The position numbers were made by a program, and so were the translations under genes. From Candidatus Zixiibacteriota bacterium (lineage in GTDB: Bacteria > Zixibacteria > MSB-5A5 > GN15 > FEB-12): DNA of 64,000 nucleotides. The notes below the pieces were generated by a model that worked only from the letters and a program-made list of their open reading frames with translations, did no database searches and was not told the DNA's origin. Every line of letters starts with the position of its first letter. Within the stretch, counting starts at the first letter, position 1. The stretch lies in contig JANQPI010000020.1 of NCBI GenBank assembly GCA_028289585.1, positions 160,039-224,038 on the forward strand. Direction: 5' to 3'. Below are positions 44,701 to 53,508 of this stretch, in pieces.

Positions 44701-47256
44701 GTGAAACAGTCAACACGACTCGGCATTCTGACGGCGGCGATCACCCTCCTGGCGATCGGCGGAATCACGTCCGCGACGGCGCAGTCCGATCCCTCGCCTC
44801 GCCTCAAGCAGCTGTCGATCGGCTGCTATACGTACATGTCTTCGGCGATCTGGAGCAACGCCGCGCTTCGTGATTGGTACGCCGAACGCTACGCGTTTGT
44901 CATCGGTTCGGGTGCCGATGCCGGCACCAAGTTCGCCCAGATGCGGACGATCAATCCGAATCTGCTCGGGCTCAAGTATGAGATCTTTGTCTTCCAGGCA
45001 TCCGACACGGTCGACCTGAAGAACTGGTGCCAGCAGAAGGGGTACGACTTCCACGAGCTGGTTCATCACGTACCCGCCGGACAGTCGATTACCGTTCGTT
45101 CAGATGACCTCAAAGACTGGGGCTTCGGTCGATTCGTAACGACCAACGGTCCGAGCGTAATGCTCATGCCGGGTTATTCGAATTCGCAGACCCGCTTTGT
45201 CTGGGACTACCGCGATCCACGTATCGGCGAATACATGGCCGAGCGATGGAAAGCGGCCGTTGAAGCGATTGGCTACGACGGTGCGTTTGTCGATGAGGAA
45301 GCGATCATCGGTCACACCAACAACTCACCGCAGGGCATCTACCCGATTCACATGCCGTACAAGAGCCTCAGCTCCTCGCTCTGGCAGCAGGGCAGCCCCT
45401 ACACGTCACTTGAGAATCCCTGGGGAAGCAACTTCGACCTTGAGGATGCCGGTTCCGATCACTCCTACGTCGATATCCGCGACTCCCTTCGCCGGGCGCG
45501 CGAGGGCTGGATGAAAGTCGCTGGCGACCTGATGGCCTCCTGGGGACTGCTCTACGCGCCGAACTTCGCCGCCGTTCCGGTCAACCACCTGAACAACTGG
45601 AATGGTGAGGGACGTCGCGCCTCCCAGCTCGCTGGAAGTTACATCATGGGCGAGTATTCCTACTTCTACCCGGGTGAGCAGAATCTCGATGTCAACTGCT
45701 ACACCGCCATCGCGGCCTGCCGCAGCGCGCGTAATGATGGCACGAATATCTTCCTCGGCTGGATTCGTATGGGTCAATACGACCTAAGCCAGGGCAAGAG
45801 CTACGAACGTTCGCAGATGAACGGGCTCGGCCTCATGCTCGCCTGTCTTTTCCCGGGACCGACCAACTATCACTTCTCGCCATGTGTCAAGAATGGTCAG
45901 GTCGACTTCATGCTCAACCACACCGTCAACGGCATCACCGAAGACGATTCGACCACGATGTGGTGTGATGCCTGGGGCAAGTACTTTGGTGTTCCCGTAC
46001 TCGACCGGGATACGCTGCAGGAAGGTAATGATCCCGCCGGTCAGTTCTATCGCCTCTATCAGGTCGAATTAATGGACCCGAGCGACACGACACGGGTTCA
46101 GACTCGTGCGATCGGTCGTTTTGCTCGCGGCGGCAACTTTGATCGCGGTCAGACGGCGATCTCCTACGCTCTCGGCGGTAGCTTCTACGAACTCCAGCCC
46201 GACGGCAGCTTCACCGGTCCGATGACATCGGCATCGTTCGCCAACGCCGAATTCCGAATCTTTGTCGCCGACACGCTCCTGGCCAACAATGGTCCCGGTG
46301 GCGGCGGCGTGGTTGTCGACTCGGTCGCTCCAAGTCAGATTCAGGATCTCGATGCGCAGACCGGACAGAGCTTCGGTCAGCTCGATTTGTTCTGGACGGC
46401 ACCGGGCGACGACGGCTCGACTGGTCGGGCGGCCAGCTATGACATCCGCTACATCGACTCGGCCAGCGGCCCGCTGACCATCAGCAACTGGTCACAGGCC
46501 ACTCCGGTCGTTACCGCGATAACGCCCGACGTTAATGGTCAGTCTGAGACGCTGACCCTGACGTCGTCGGACGGCCTTGCCCCCGGGGAACCGTATTTTT
46601 TTGGTATCCGCGCCTATGACGATGCCGGCAACGTTGCCCCGTTGTCGAATACCGTCATTGGCCGATCCAATTCATCAATCGTAACGGAGACGGGGGACGA
46701 CTGCGCCCCCACTCCGCTATCACCGCTGCCGGGAGCGATGGTCGCCAGTGCACGACCGTCGCTCGTTGTCCGCAACATCGTCTGCGATTCGTCCGGACCG
46801 TTTACGTACACCTTCGAAGTGGCGACCGATGAGGCGTTTTTCTCACAAGTGACAAGCTCCGGACCGGTCAGCGAGGGAGCATTCGAGACGGCGTGGACGA
46901 TCGATCAGGCGCTCGAATCCGGTCAGCGCTATTGGTGGCGAGCCCGTGCCAATTCGTTCCCAACGACAACCCCGCAGTCGTTTACGATCAAGGTGGAACC
47001 GTTTGCGTATCCGACTCGTGTCGATGCCTCGTCAACGGTTCAGGAGATCACCTTTGCCGAACTGCCGGCAAATGCTGCGTTGCAGATCACGACGGTTTCC
47101 GGAGGCATCGTCCTCCGCCGTGAGGGGCTTTCTGAAGGCACATTTGTCTGGGATACGAATGGCAGCGATGGTCGTCCGGTCGCGTCCGGCGTCTATTCAT
47201 GGACAATCACATCGGATCAGGGCACGACTCGTGGTCAAGTGATGATTATCCGGTAA
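44701..47256 (+). CDS. Secreted putative glycoside hydrolase with FN3 and FlgD/type IX-sorting-like C-terminus
   Basis: 851 residues from GTG 44701, with AAAGGAG 5 bases upstream. A signal peptide (LGILTAAITLLAIGGITSATA) is followed by about 520 residues resembling putative TIM-barrel glycoside hydrolases: YMSSAIWSNAALRDWYAERY, RFVWDYRDPRIGEYMAERW, and the acidic strand GYDGAFVDEEAIIG, a likely catalytic Asp/Glu site. After residue 540 come one FN3 module (FWTAPGDDGSTG), a SARPSLVV beta domain and a C-terminal FAYPTRV...GRPVASGVYSW sorting-like domain, the same order as in the protein at 10963. Position beside the glycan locus suggests action on that polymer. Confidence 0.75.
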   Translation: MKQSTRLGILTAAITLLAIGGITSATAQSDPSPRLKQLSIGCYTYMSSAIWSNAALRDWYAERYAFVIGSGADAGTKFAQMRTINPNLLGLKYEIFVFQASDTVDLKNWCQQKGYDFHELVHHVPAGQSITVRSDDLKDWGFGRFVTTNGPSVMLMPGYSNSQTRFVWDYRDPRIGEYMAERWKAAVEAIGYDGAFVDEEAIIGHTNNSPQGIYPIHMPYKSLSSSLWQQGSPYTSLENPWGSNFDLEDAGSDHSYVDIRDSLRRAREGWMKVAGDLMASWGLLYAPNFAAVPVNHLNNWNGEGRRASQLAGSYIMGEYSYFYPGEQNLDVNCYTAIAACRSARNDGTNIFLGWIRMGQYDLSQGKSYERSQMNGLGLMLACLFPGPTNYHFSPCVKNGQVDFMLNHTVNGITEDDSTTMWCDAWGKYFGVPVLDRDTLQEGNDPAGQFYRLYQVELMDPSDTTRVQTRAIGRFARGGNFDRGQTAISYALGGSFYELQPDGSFTGPMTSASFANAEFRIFVADTLLANNGPGGGGVVVDSVAPSQIQDLDAQTGQSFGQLDLFWTAPGDDGSTGRAASYDIRYIDSASGPLTISNWSQATPVVTAITPDVNGQSETLTLTSSDGLAPGEPYFFGIRAYDDAGNVAPLSNTVIGRSNSSIVTETGDDCAPTPLSPLPGAMVASARPSLVVRNIVCDSSGPFTYTFEVATDEAFFSQVTSSGPVSEGAFETAWTIDQALESGQRYWWRARANSFPTTTPQSFTIKVEPFAYPTRVDASSTVQEITFAELPANAALQITTVSGGIVLRREGLSEGTFVWDTNGSDGRPVASGVYSWTITSDQGTTRGQVMIIR

Positions 47257-47295
47257 GTCCACAGTAGACAGACATTTCCCTCCGCTGATCTGATC

Positions 47296-47316
47296 TGATG
47301 AGCCACGTGCTCATCA
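47296..47316 (+). promoter_or_regulatory. Stem-loop after the first hydrolase gene
   Basis: TGATGAGC / GCTCATCA perfect 8-bp stem with loop CACGT, 40 bases after the stop at 47256. No T-run follows. It may protect the 3' end or mark RNA processing. Confidence 0.45.
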
Positions 47317-47399
47317 ATTCATAACCGTTCTCCCGGAAAAAACTTCCCCCCGGCTGTTGACAGCCGTGTCCGCACACCGCACTTTCCGCGCGGTTGGAT

Positions 47400-47424
47400 C
47401 ACGCCCTATACCTCTCCGGGCGTG
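47400..47424 (+). promoter_or_regulatory. Leader stem-loop CACGCCC/GGGCGTG
   Basis: Perfect 7-bp stem with an 11-base loop, about 140 bases before the second hydrolase start. Part of the structured region 47257-47562. Confidence 0.35.
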
Positions 47425-47562
47425 CGATAGTTTTACCAGAACGACAACGCGCAATCGAGGTCGATGACGCCACAGCTCTTGGTTCACCGGTCGGTGACGT
47501 CTATTCGTTACCAACCGGCACAGTTGTAAGGGTTCTTGTCACACACACAAGAGGTGCCGCGC

Positions 47563-49401
47563 ATGTTATCAGCCATTCGTGCCGTACGACGTTGGGGAAC
47601 GCTCGTACTCGCTCTTGGAGGATTGACGACTGCCTGGGGGCAGTTCGATCAGCCCTCCCCACGTAGCCTCCAACTCCACGTCGGAGCGATCAGTTACAAC
47701 GGTTCCGACATCTGGAACGACGATCAGATCAGAAACTGGGCCGCCGAACGGTACAGTGCAATTATCGGCGCCAACAATCGCTCCGACATCGTCGCCATGA
47801 AGGCGATCAACCCCGATATGAAAGTCCTGGTGTACGACATTTACTGTCGCTTCGCCAGTGACACCGTCCGGGCCAAACAGTGGGCCGCAGCCAACGGGGT
47901 TGATTTCGAAACGATGATTCTGCGCGTGAAGCCGACTGCGTCACCCGTAACGGTTCGCGTGAACCCCAACAGTGGTGCCCCCTTCAGCTGGTGGCGAACG
48001 ACTCAACCCGGTGGCATTCTGATCCATTCCGGGTTCACGTCGAGCCAGACGCGATTCGCCTGGGACTATCGCAGTCCTGCGGTCGGTCGCTATCTTGCCG
48101 ATGTCTACACTGAGCTTGCCCAATCACTCGCTGCTGACGGCATCATGATGGATGAAGAGGGCATCGTTGGTGTCACCGGCAACTTCTCCAACGGTCTCTA
48201 CCCTCTCCAGGCTCCGTTTCGTGAAGGCTCCTCACTCTACTGGCAGAGCGGTTCAATCTATTCATCGTTCATCCGCCCGTGGTCATCTTCCCTGTCCCAT
48301 GATCAGGTTCGGGATTCACTGCGGACGTTGCGTTCGGGGTGGATGGGTCTCCTCGGTGCGACGCTGAATCAGCGGAATCTGCTTCTCGTTCCCAATTGGG
48401 CCTCGTCCGGTGGACCCTACACGCACACATCAAACTGGGACAACGAAGCGCGCAAGACCGTGACGGATTATGCCAGAGGCTACCTCCTCGGCGAATACTG
48501 TTTCATCAATCCGTCCGGAAGTGGACAGGAAGATTTCGTCACCCGCGCGGTCTACGCTTGCTCGACCGTCGCCAACCGGAATGTCGAGATGTGGGTCTGG
48601 CCGATTCGAGTCGGTCAGTTCGATTCGAGCGCGACCGATCAGTTCACAATCGCGCGGAGCAAAATGAACGCGCTCGGGTTCATGCTCGATGCCCTCTTCC
48701 CCGGGTCGACGTATCGCTTTCTACCGCATCCACAGATCAACGTGCTCTTCCAGAAAACTCGAACGCTGAATGGAATGACCCTTTCCGACACTCTTACGAA
48801 CTGGGACAACTCGTGGGGCAAGTACTTCGGCGAACCACGCATGACGCGTGATCGCTGGAACGGAACGGACCCGTCGGGGCAAAGCTATCGAATGAATCGC
48901 GTTGAACTCTATGACCCGGACAATCCGTCCGAGATTCAGACGCTCGCAATCGGGCGGTATGCGCGCGGTGACAATCGACGCAAATCACAGACGTCGGTGC
49001 CCGTCTCTCTCGGCGGCGCCTATCATGAACTCCTGCCCGGCGGAGGCTATTCCGCACCGGTGATCCAAACAACGATTGCCAACGCGGAATGGCGCATCTT
49101 CGTCAAAGACACATCTCTGGCCAACACCGGCTTCTCGAGCAACGTAACCTGCACCGGCTCCGACGGTCCCTGCACCGGTTCGACCGGGAACCTGAATTGC
49201 CTCGATGACAACGAGGTCGGCCTCACTGATCTGGTCCTGTTGATTGACTATCTCTTCCTTGCCGGTCCGCTGCCCTGCTGCCCGGGTGAGGCCAACGTCA
49301 ACGGTGACCCCTTTGGACGGATCGATCTCGCCGACATGTCAGCCATGATCAATCATCTGTTCATTGCGCCGGGTAATCCGCTGCCGCCCTGCGCTAACTA
49401 G
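47563..49401 (+). CDS. Secreted putative glycoside hydrolase paralog with dockerin-like C-terminus
   Basis: 612 residues from ATG 47563, with AGAGGTG upstream. The signal peptide ends near TTAWGQ. About 520 residues are homologous to the catalytic part of the protein at 44701: RFAWDYRSPAVGRYLADVY, DGIMMDEEGIVG, WGKYFGEPRM and AIGRYARGDN line up with counterparts there. The FN3 and sorting-like region is absent. Instead the last 70 residues have two dockerin-like EF-hand-type repeats, GLTDLVLLIDYLFLAG and RIDLADMSAMINHLFI, separated by CCPGEANVNGD. The two paralogs probably share chemistry but differ in attachment. Confidence 0.76.
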   Translation: MLSAIRAVRRWGTLVLALGGLTTAWGQFDQPSPRSLQLHVGAISYNGSDIWNDDQIRNWAAERYSAIIGANNRSDIVAMKAINPDMKVLVYDIYCRFASDTVRAKQWAAANGVDFETMILRVKPTASPVTVRVNPNSGAPFSWWRTTQPGGILIHSGFTSSQTRFAWDYRSPAVGRYLADVYTELAQSLAADGIMMDEEGIVGVTGNFSNGLYPLQAPFREGSSLYWQSGSIYSSFIRPWSSSLSHDQVRDSLRTLRSGWMGLLGATLNQRNLLLVPNWASSGGPYTHTSNWDNEARKTVTDYARGYLLGEYCFINPSGSGQEDFVTRAVYACSTVANRNVEMWVWPIRVGQFDSSATDQFTIARSKMNALGFMLDALFPGSTYRFLPHPQINVLFQKTRTLNGMTLSDTLTNWDNSWGKYFGEPRMTRDRWNGTDPSGQSYRMNRVELYDPDNPSEIQTLAIGRYARGDNRRKSQTSVPVSLGGAYHELLPGGGYSAPVIQTTIANAEWRIFVKDTSLANTGFSSNVTCTGSDGPCTGSTGNLNCLDDNEVGLTDLVLLIDYLFLAGPLPCCPGEANVNGDPFGRIDLADMSAMINHLFIAPGNPLPPCAN

Positions 49402-49456
49402 CGACGAGTTCTCACTGGCGAGGCACGGCGCCACAGCCGATATTCTGACTACTGGC

Positions 49457-49486
49457 CGGCCCGTTCGGAGACAACCGATCGGGCCG
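49457..49486 (+). promoter_or_regulatory. Strong stem-loop upstream of the Wzz-like gene
   Basis: CGGCCCG (49457-49463) pairs with CGGGCCG (49480-49486); one T-T mismatch is followed by TCGG/CCGA and a six-base loop, 11 pairs in all. There is no T-run. It could separate hydrolase and Wzz expression by RNA processing or pausing. Confidence 0.45.
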
Positions 49487-49527
49487 CTGCCGCGTATAAG
49501 ACCGAGAACTTCAGGCTGGGAGCGACC

Positions 49528-51060
49528 ATGACCGACGGGTACAAGATCACCGATGTCCGCGATCTCTTTGCCATTCTGCTCAAACGCAAGTGGCTCATTG
49601 TCTTCCCGTGGATTCTGGTTGCCGCTCTCGCCTACGGCGGATCCTACCTGCTGACACCTCAGTATGAGGCGTTTTCGATCGTCTCGGTTGACCCCGATGT
49701 TCGCCTCTCGGGAGACCTGCAACGGCTCCTCGGCATGGATGATCGTTTTCGCACCTCGAATACCCAGCGCGCGTCTCAGCTTCAGGCCCTGCATAACGAG
49801 GTAACGTCGACGAATTTCGTTCGTCAACTCGACGACCGCCTCCGACTCTCCGATAACCCGGCGCTCCAACTGGCAATCGACCAGGCGTTTCTGGCTCAAC
49901 AGCAACAGGGCCATGAGATCAGTCGTGACGTCATCCTCATGACGATGCTTCAGGGCCAGATGAAAGATGCGATCACCGTCTCATTCGCGGGTGAGGATCA
50001 GCTCCGCTTTACCGTCGGTTCACCGAGCCCGGCGAAAGCGCGCGACATTTCGAACACCATCGCCGAGATCTTCATTCAGGAGAAGATGCTCCAGGAGCTG
50101 AGTTCGCTCCGCTCGTCCCAGGACTTCTCCGACGTACAACTGCGTAAGTACGAGAAGCAGGTGCAGGACCTCGTTGAGCGTAAGACGCGGCTTGAACGGG
50201 CCTTCCTCGATGTCCAAATCGATGACGCTGTTGTTGCTGATGCCAATCGGACCGACATTCGTAGCGAGATCGACCGGACCGCCAATGATATTGAGGAATA
50301 TCAATCGATCGAGAAGGATGCGCTGTCGCATCTCAACTCCGTAACCGGTATCAATGTCGCCCGCCTCGGCCTGACCGAGTCTGAACGAATGAGCGAGTCG
50401 CTCCGCGATCTCAATCGCGAGCTGACTAACTATGGACGCTCGCTGGTCCAGTATTCCTGGTCCGATGGCCAGATGGGGCAGTTACGGATTCGCCAGGCCT
50501 CGCTGCTGAACGAAATCGAAGTTGAAACCGAGCGACTGGTTGCCGATCAGTTCGCTGATCAGGAATCGGAAAACCGAACCGTCCTGACCACGCTCTTTAA
50601 CGCCCGCGCCAATCTCGATTACCACTACGCCCGAAAAGCCAAACTCGAAGTTGCGCTCAACGAACTCAACGAACGGATTTCATCGCTCCCCGAATATCAG
50701 GCCCAGCTCGACCAGGTAAATCGCGAATTAGCGGCGGCAACCGAGTTACGCGATAAATTCAAAGAGCAGATTGAGTCATCGAACATCAATCAGGCTCTCC
50801 TGCAGGATATCTCCACGTCCAAGTACCGCAAGGTCGAGCCGGCCAAGCTGCCGCTCGCGCCGGTCTCACCGAACCGTATTCGGATTCTGGCGATGGGCAT
50901 CCTGCTCGGACTGATCATTGGTGGGGCGGCGGCACTGTTGGCCGAGCTGTTTGATCAATCGTTCAAACGCGTGGAAGATGTCGAGACATCACTTGGCGTC
51001 CCGGTGTTAGGGGTCGTACCGAACGTGCCCCAACTTCGCCGCGTTCCCAACCTACGATAG
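49528..51060 (+). CDS. Wzz/GNVR-type polysaccharide chain-length determinant (no kinase domain)
   Basis: 510 residues. The Wzz domain begins ITDVRDLFAILLKRKWLIVF, with TM1 around residues 30-52. A long periplasmic region rich in charged heptad-like sequence (about residues 150-430) forms coiled coils. The GNVR-type segment PAKLPLAPVSPNRIRILAMG leads into TM2 (GILLGLIIGGAAALLAELF). The cytoplasmic tail is short (FKRVEDVETSLGVPVLGVVP) and has no Walker motifs, so it is not a Wzc tyrosine kinase. It would set polymer length with the Wzy-like protein at 32821. Confidence 0.9.
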   Translation: MTDGYKITDVRDLFAILLKRKWLIVFPWILVAALAYGGSYLLTPQYEAFSIVSVDPDVRLSGDLQRLLGMDDRFRTSNTQRASQLQALHNEVTSTNFVRQLDDRLRLSDNPALQLAIDQAFLAQQQQGHEISRDVILMTMLQGQMKDAITVSFAGEDQLRFTVGSPSPAKARDISNTIAEIFIQEKMLQELSSLRSSQDFSDVQLRKYEKQVQDLVERKTRLERAFLDVQIDDAVVADANRTDIRSEIDRTANDIEEYQSIEKDALSHLNSVTGINVARLGLTESERMSESLRDLNRELTNYGRSLVQYSWSDGQMGQLRIRQASLLNEIEVETERLVADQFADQESENRTVLTTLFNARANLDYHYARKAKLEVALNELNERISSLPEYQAQLDQVNRELAAATELRDKFKEQIESSNINQALLQDISTSKYRKVEPAKLPLAPVSPNRIRILAMGILLGLIIGGAAALLAELFDQSFKRVEDVETSLGVPVLGVVPNVPQLRRVPNLR

Positions 51061-51165
51061 GTCAAACCGACATAGCCGCGTTCCTTTTTGCTTGGCGAGA
51101 CGTCGACCGCAGGTCATGCTATTCCGTGTAACAAATGACCCGGGTGTTCGTCTGGTAAGGAATCT

Positions 51166-52065
51166 ATGTCCGACGCCGTAATCTCTGTTCGACATCTTCG
51201 CAAGACATATCGTAATCTTGTCGCCGTCGATGACGTGTCGCTTGACGTTCATGCTGGCGAAACGTTTGGCCTCCTCGGACCAAACGGCGCCGGAAAGTCA
51301 ACCACGCTCGGAATGCTGGTCGGCTCCACTCCGCCGGACAGCGGTGAAGTCAACATCGCCGGCGCCACCGATCCATCCCGACCGGAGGCACGCAAGCAGA
51401 TCGGCATCGCTCCCCAGGCCCTGGCCCTGTATGAGGACCTGACGGCCGACGAGAACCTCCGCTTCTACGCACGACTCTTCGGACTTACCGGCGCGCGGCA
51501 ACGCGAACGGGTCGATTGGGCGCTCACGTTCGCCCAGCTTACCGAGCGTCGGTCAGATCTCGTTCGTACCTATTCTGGCGGCATGAAACGTCGGCTCAAC
51601 CTGGCTATCGCCCTGATCCATGACCCGACCGTGATTCTGCTCGACGAACCCACCGTGGGTATCGATCCTCAGTCACGCAACATGATCTTCTCCGCGATCG
51701 AAGACTTGAAAGCGAATGGCCGAACGGTCATCTACACAACTCACTATATGGAAGAAGCCCAGCGGCTGTGTGACCGGGTCGCCATCATCGACCATGGTCG
51801 CATCCTCGCAAACGACACCGTGCCGCAATTGATTGCATCGCATGGAGGCAATGCGTCGGTCAGTGTCACGTTTGATCGACGTCCCGAAACGATGCCGATC
51901 AACGGCGAATGGTCCGACCGCACGTTGACTGTGTCCACCGCGGAACCGCTCGGTGTTGTCCAGCAGCTCGAACGCGTGGGGGTCGAATATCGAGACTTAG
52001 CGATCGAACAGGCCAACCTCGAATCGGTGTTTCTCAATCTGACCGGACGGGGGCTTCGCGACTAA
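51166..52065 (+). CDS. ABC transporter ATP-binding protein (ABC-2 exporter, DrrA/NatA-like)
   Basis: 299 residues. Walker A GPNGAGKST, Q-loop IAPQALALY, signature YSGGMKRRLN, Walker B VILLDEPTVGIDP and the switch His in IYTTHYMEEA are all intact. There is no Wzt-type carbohydrate-binding C-terminus, so it is a general ABC-2 exporter and not an O-antigen Wzm/Wzt pair. AAGGAAT precedes ATG 51166. It is translationally coupled to the permease (TAATG). Substrate unknown; its place in the locus suggests envelope or antibiotic-type export. Confidence 0.93.
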   Translation: MSDAVISVRHLRKTYRNLVAVDDVSLDVHAGETFGLLGPNGAGKSTTLGMLVGSTPPDSGEVNIAGATDPSRPEARKQIGIAPQALALYEDLTADENLRFYARLFGLTGARQRERVDWALTFAQLTERRSDLVRTYSGGMKRRLNLAIALIHDPTVILLDEPTVGIDPQSRNMIFSAIEDLKANGRTVIYTTHYMEEAQRLCDRVAIIDHGRILANDTVPQLIASHGGNASVSVTFDRRPETMPINGEWSDRTLTVSTAEPLGVVQQLERVGVEYRDLAIEQANLESVFLNLTGRGLRD

Positions 52066-53372
52066 TGGGCACACTCTGGGCGATTGCAAACAAAGATCTG
52101 CGCCAGCTCTGGCGGGACAAAGCAAGCTTCTTTTGGGTTCTCGGTTTTCCGCTGATCATGGCGCTTTTTTTCGGATCGATTTTCTCCGGCGCGACATCGG
52201 GAAGCGGCAGCGGACGCATGACTGTGTTGGTTGTTGATGACGACCGGAGTCCGTTTACCGAGGCATTAACGAAAGAGCTCGATGCGAATTCAGCCTTACG
52301 CGTAACGGATACGCTGGTGATTGAGGAAGCCCGAGACCGCGTTCGCACCGGCGCTGCGGTTGCCTTCGTGCGTCTGCCACGCGGACTGGGTGCGTCCTAC
52401 GGATTCGACCGCTCCGATTCGATGGCCATCGAAATCGCGATCGATCCTGCTCGTCGAACAGAAGCAGCGTTCCTCCGTGGCATGCTTACCCAGGCATTCT
52501 TTGCTACGGTTCAGACGACGTTCACCGGACCGAAGGGATCACGTCTCATCGACGAAACGAGAGCGTCGATTGCCGATGATACGACGATTCAGACACGAGA
52601 TCGTGAGGCGTTACTCGGTCTCCTAGGTGGCGTCGAGGCGTTAATGGGAGCGATGACACAACTGGGAGAAGGTACCGAAGCGACTGATACCGCTGCGGCA
52701 GCTGGCCAACAACAGTTCTTTGAGGGGCCCCCCATCCGTTCGGTGGCTGTCACCCGAGAACTGTCGGCCCCCCGCTCATCCTGGGAGTTTACGTTTCCCC
52801 AGGCACTGCTCTGGGCGTTGATCGGCGTCACCGCAGCGTTCGCCGTGGGACTGGCGTCGGAACGAACTCGCGGGACGTTGATGCGTCTACGTCTCGCACC
52901 TATCCGACGGTCGCATATTCTCCTGGGGAAAGGACTGGCGGCCTTTGTTGCGGGTCTGGTATCGACGGCCATCCTGATTCTCTTTGGTATTCTCGTCTTT
53001 GGCATTTCGGTCGCGGACCCGTTCAAGCTTGCGCTCGCGCTCGTGGCAGCGGCCGCCTGTTTCTGCGGGCTGATGATGCTGATTGCGGTGCTGGGACGAA
53101 CCGAACAGGCGGTCGGCGGTGCTGGCTGGATCATTCTCTTGATAATGTCGATGACGGGTGGAGCAATGATTCCGCTCTTCGTGATGCCGTCGTGGATGCA
53201 AACGATTTCCCATGTCTCAGCTGTCAAGTGGGCGATCCTGGCGGTCGAGGGTGCAATCTGGCGTAACTTCAGTTACGCGGAGATGGCTTTCCCGGTTGCC
53301 GTATTACTCGGTATCGGGCTGGTCGGCTTCGCCGTCGGCTCGTTCATCCTTACCCGGCGTGACCTCGCTTGA
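52065..53372 (+). CDS. ABC-2 type transporter permease
   Basis: 435 residues. One N-terminal helix (FFWVLGFPLIMALFFGSIF) is followed by a large extracytoplasmic domain (about residues 45-250), then five or six C-terminal helices including LLWALIGVTAAFAVGLASERTRGTLMRLR, the usual ABC-2 signature region. It is the membrane partner of the ATPase just upstream. ATG 52065 shares its first base with the ATPase stop. The architecture is that of the YhhJ/NatB-like group. Confidence 0.9.
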   Translation: MGTLWAIANKDLRQLWRDKASFFWVLGFPLIMALFFGSIFSGATSGSGSGRMTVLVVDDDRSPFTEALTKELDANSALRVTDTLVIEEARDRVRTGAAVAFVRLPRGLGASYGFDRSDSMAIEIAIDPARRTEAAFLRGMLTQAFFATVQTTFTGPKGSRLIDETRASIADDTTIQTRDREALLGLLGGVEALMGAMTQLGEGTEATDTAAAAGQQQFFEGPPIRSVAVTRELSAPRSSWEFTFPQALLWALIGVTAAFAVGLASERTRGTLMRLRLAPIRRSHILLGKGLAAFVAGLVSTAILILFGILVFGISVADPFKLALALVAAAACFCGLMMLIAVLGRTEQAVGGAGWIILLIMSMTGGAMIPLFVMPSWMQTISHVSAVKWAILAVEGAIWRNFSYAEMAFPVAVLLGIGLVGFAVGSFILTRRDLA

Positions 53373-53508
53373 GGGCAGCCCGATCGAGGCGGGAATTTGA
53401 TGTTGCGCCACTTGAGAGAAAACGATTCCCTCTTAGCGGGGTAGGCTCAATGATTCTCTCGCCACAACTATACCCGCCGCTCGCCGGCGTTGATTTCACG
53501 AGACCGTA

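Larger units (their letters stand above)
47257..47562. other. 306-bp structured intergenic region between the two hydrolase paralogs
   Basis: No gene seen. It holds four perfect hairpins: 47296-47316 (8 bp), 47351-47366 (6 bp), 47400-47424 (7 bp) and 47484-47497 (6 bp with a very short loop). None is followed by a T-run, so they look more like RNA-processing or leader structures than terminators. Confidence 0.6.

Noticed and set aside
51166..53372. ABC pair considered as Wzm/Wzt O-antigen exporter
   Set aside because: The ATPase has no carbohydrate-binding C-terminus and the permease has a large external domain typical of other ABC-2 exporters.
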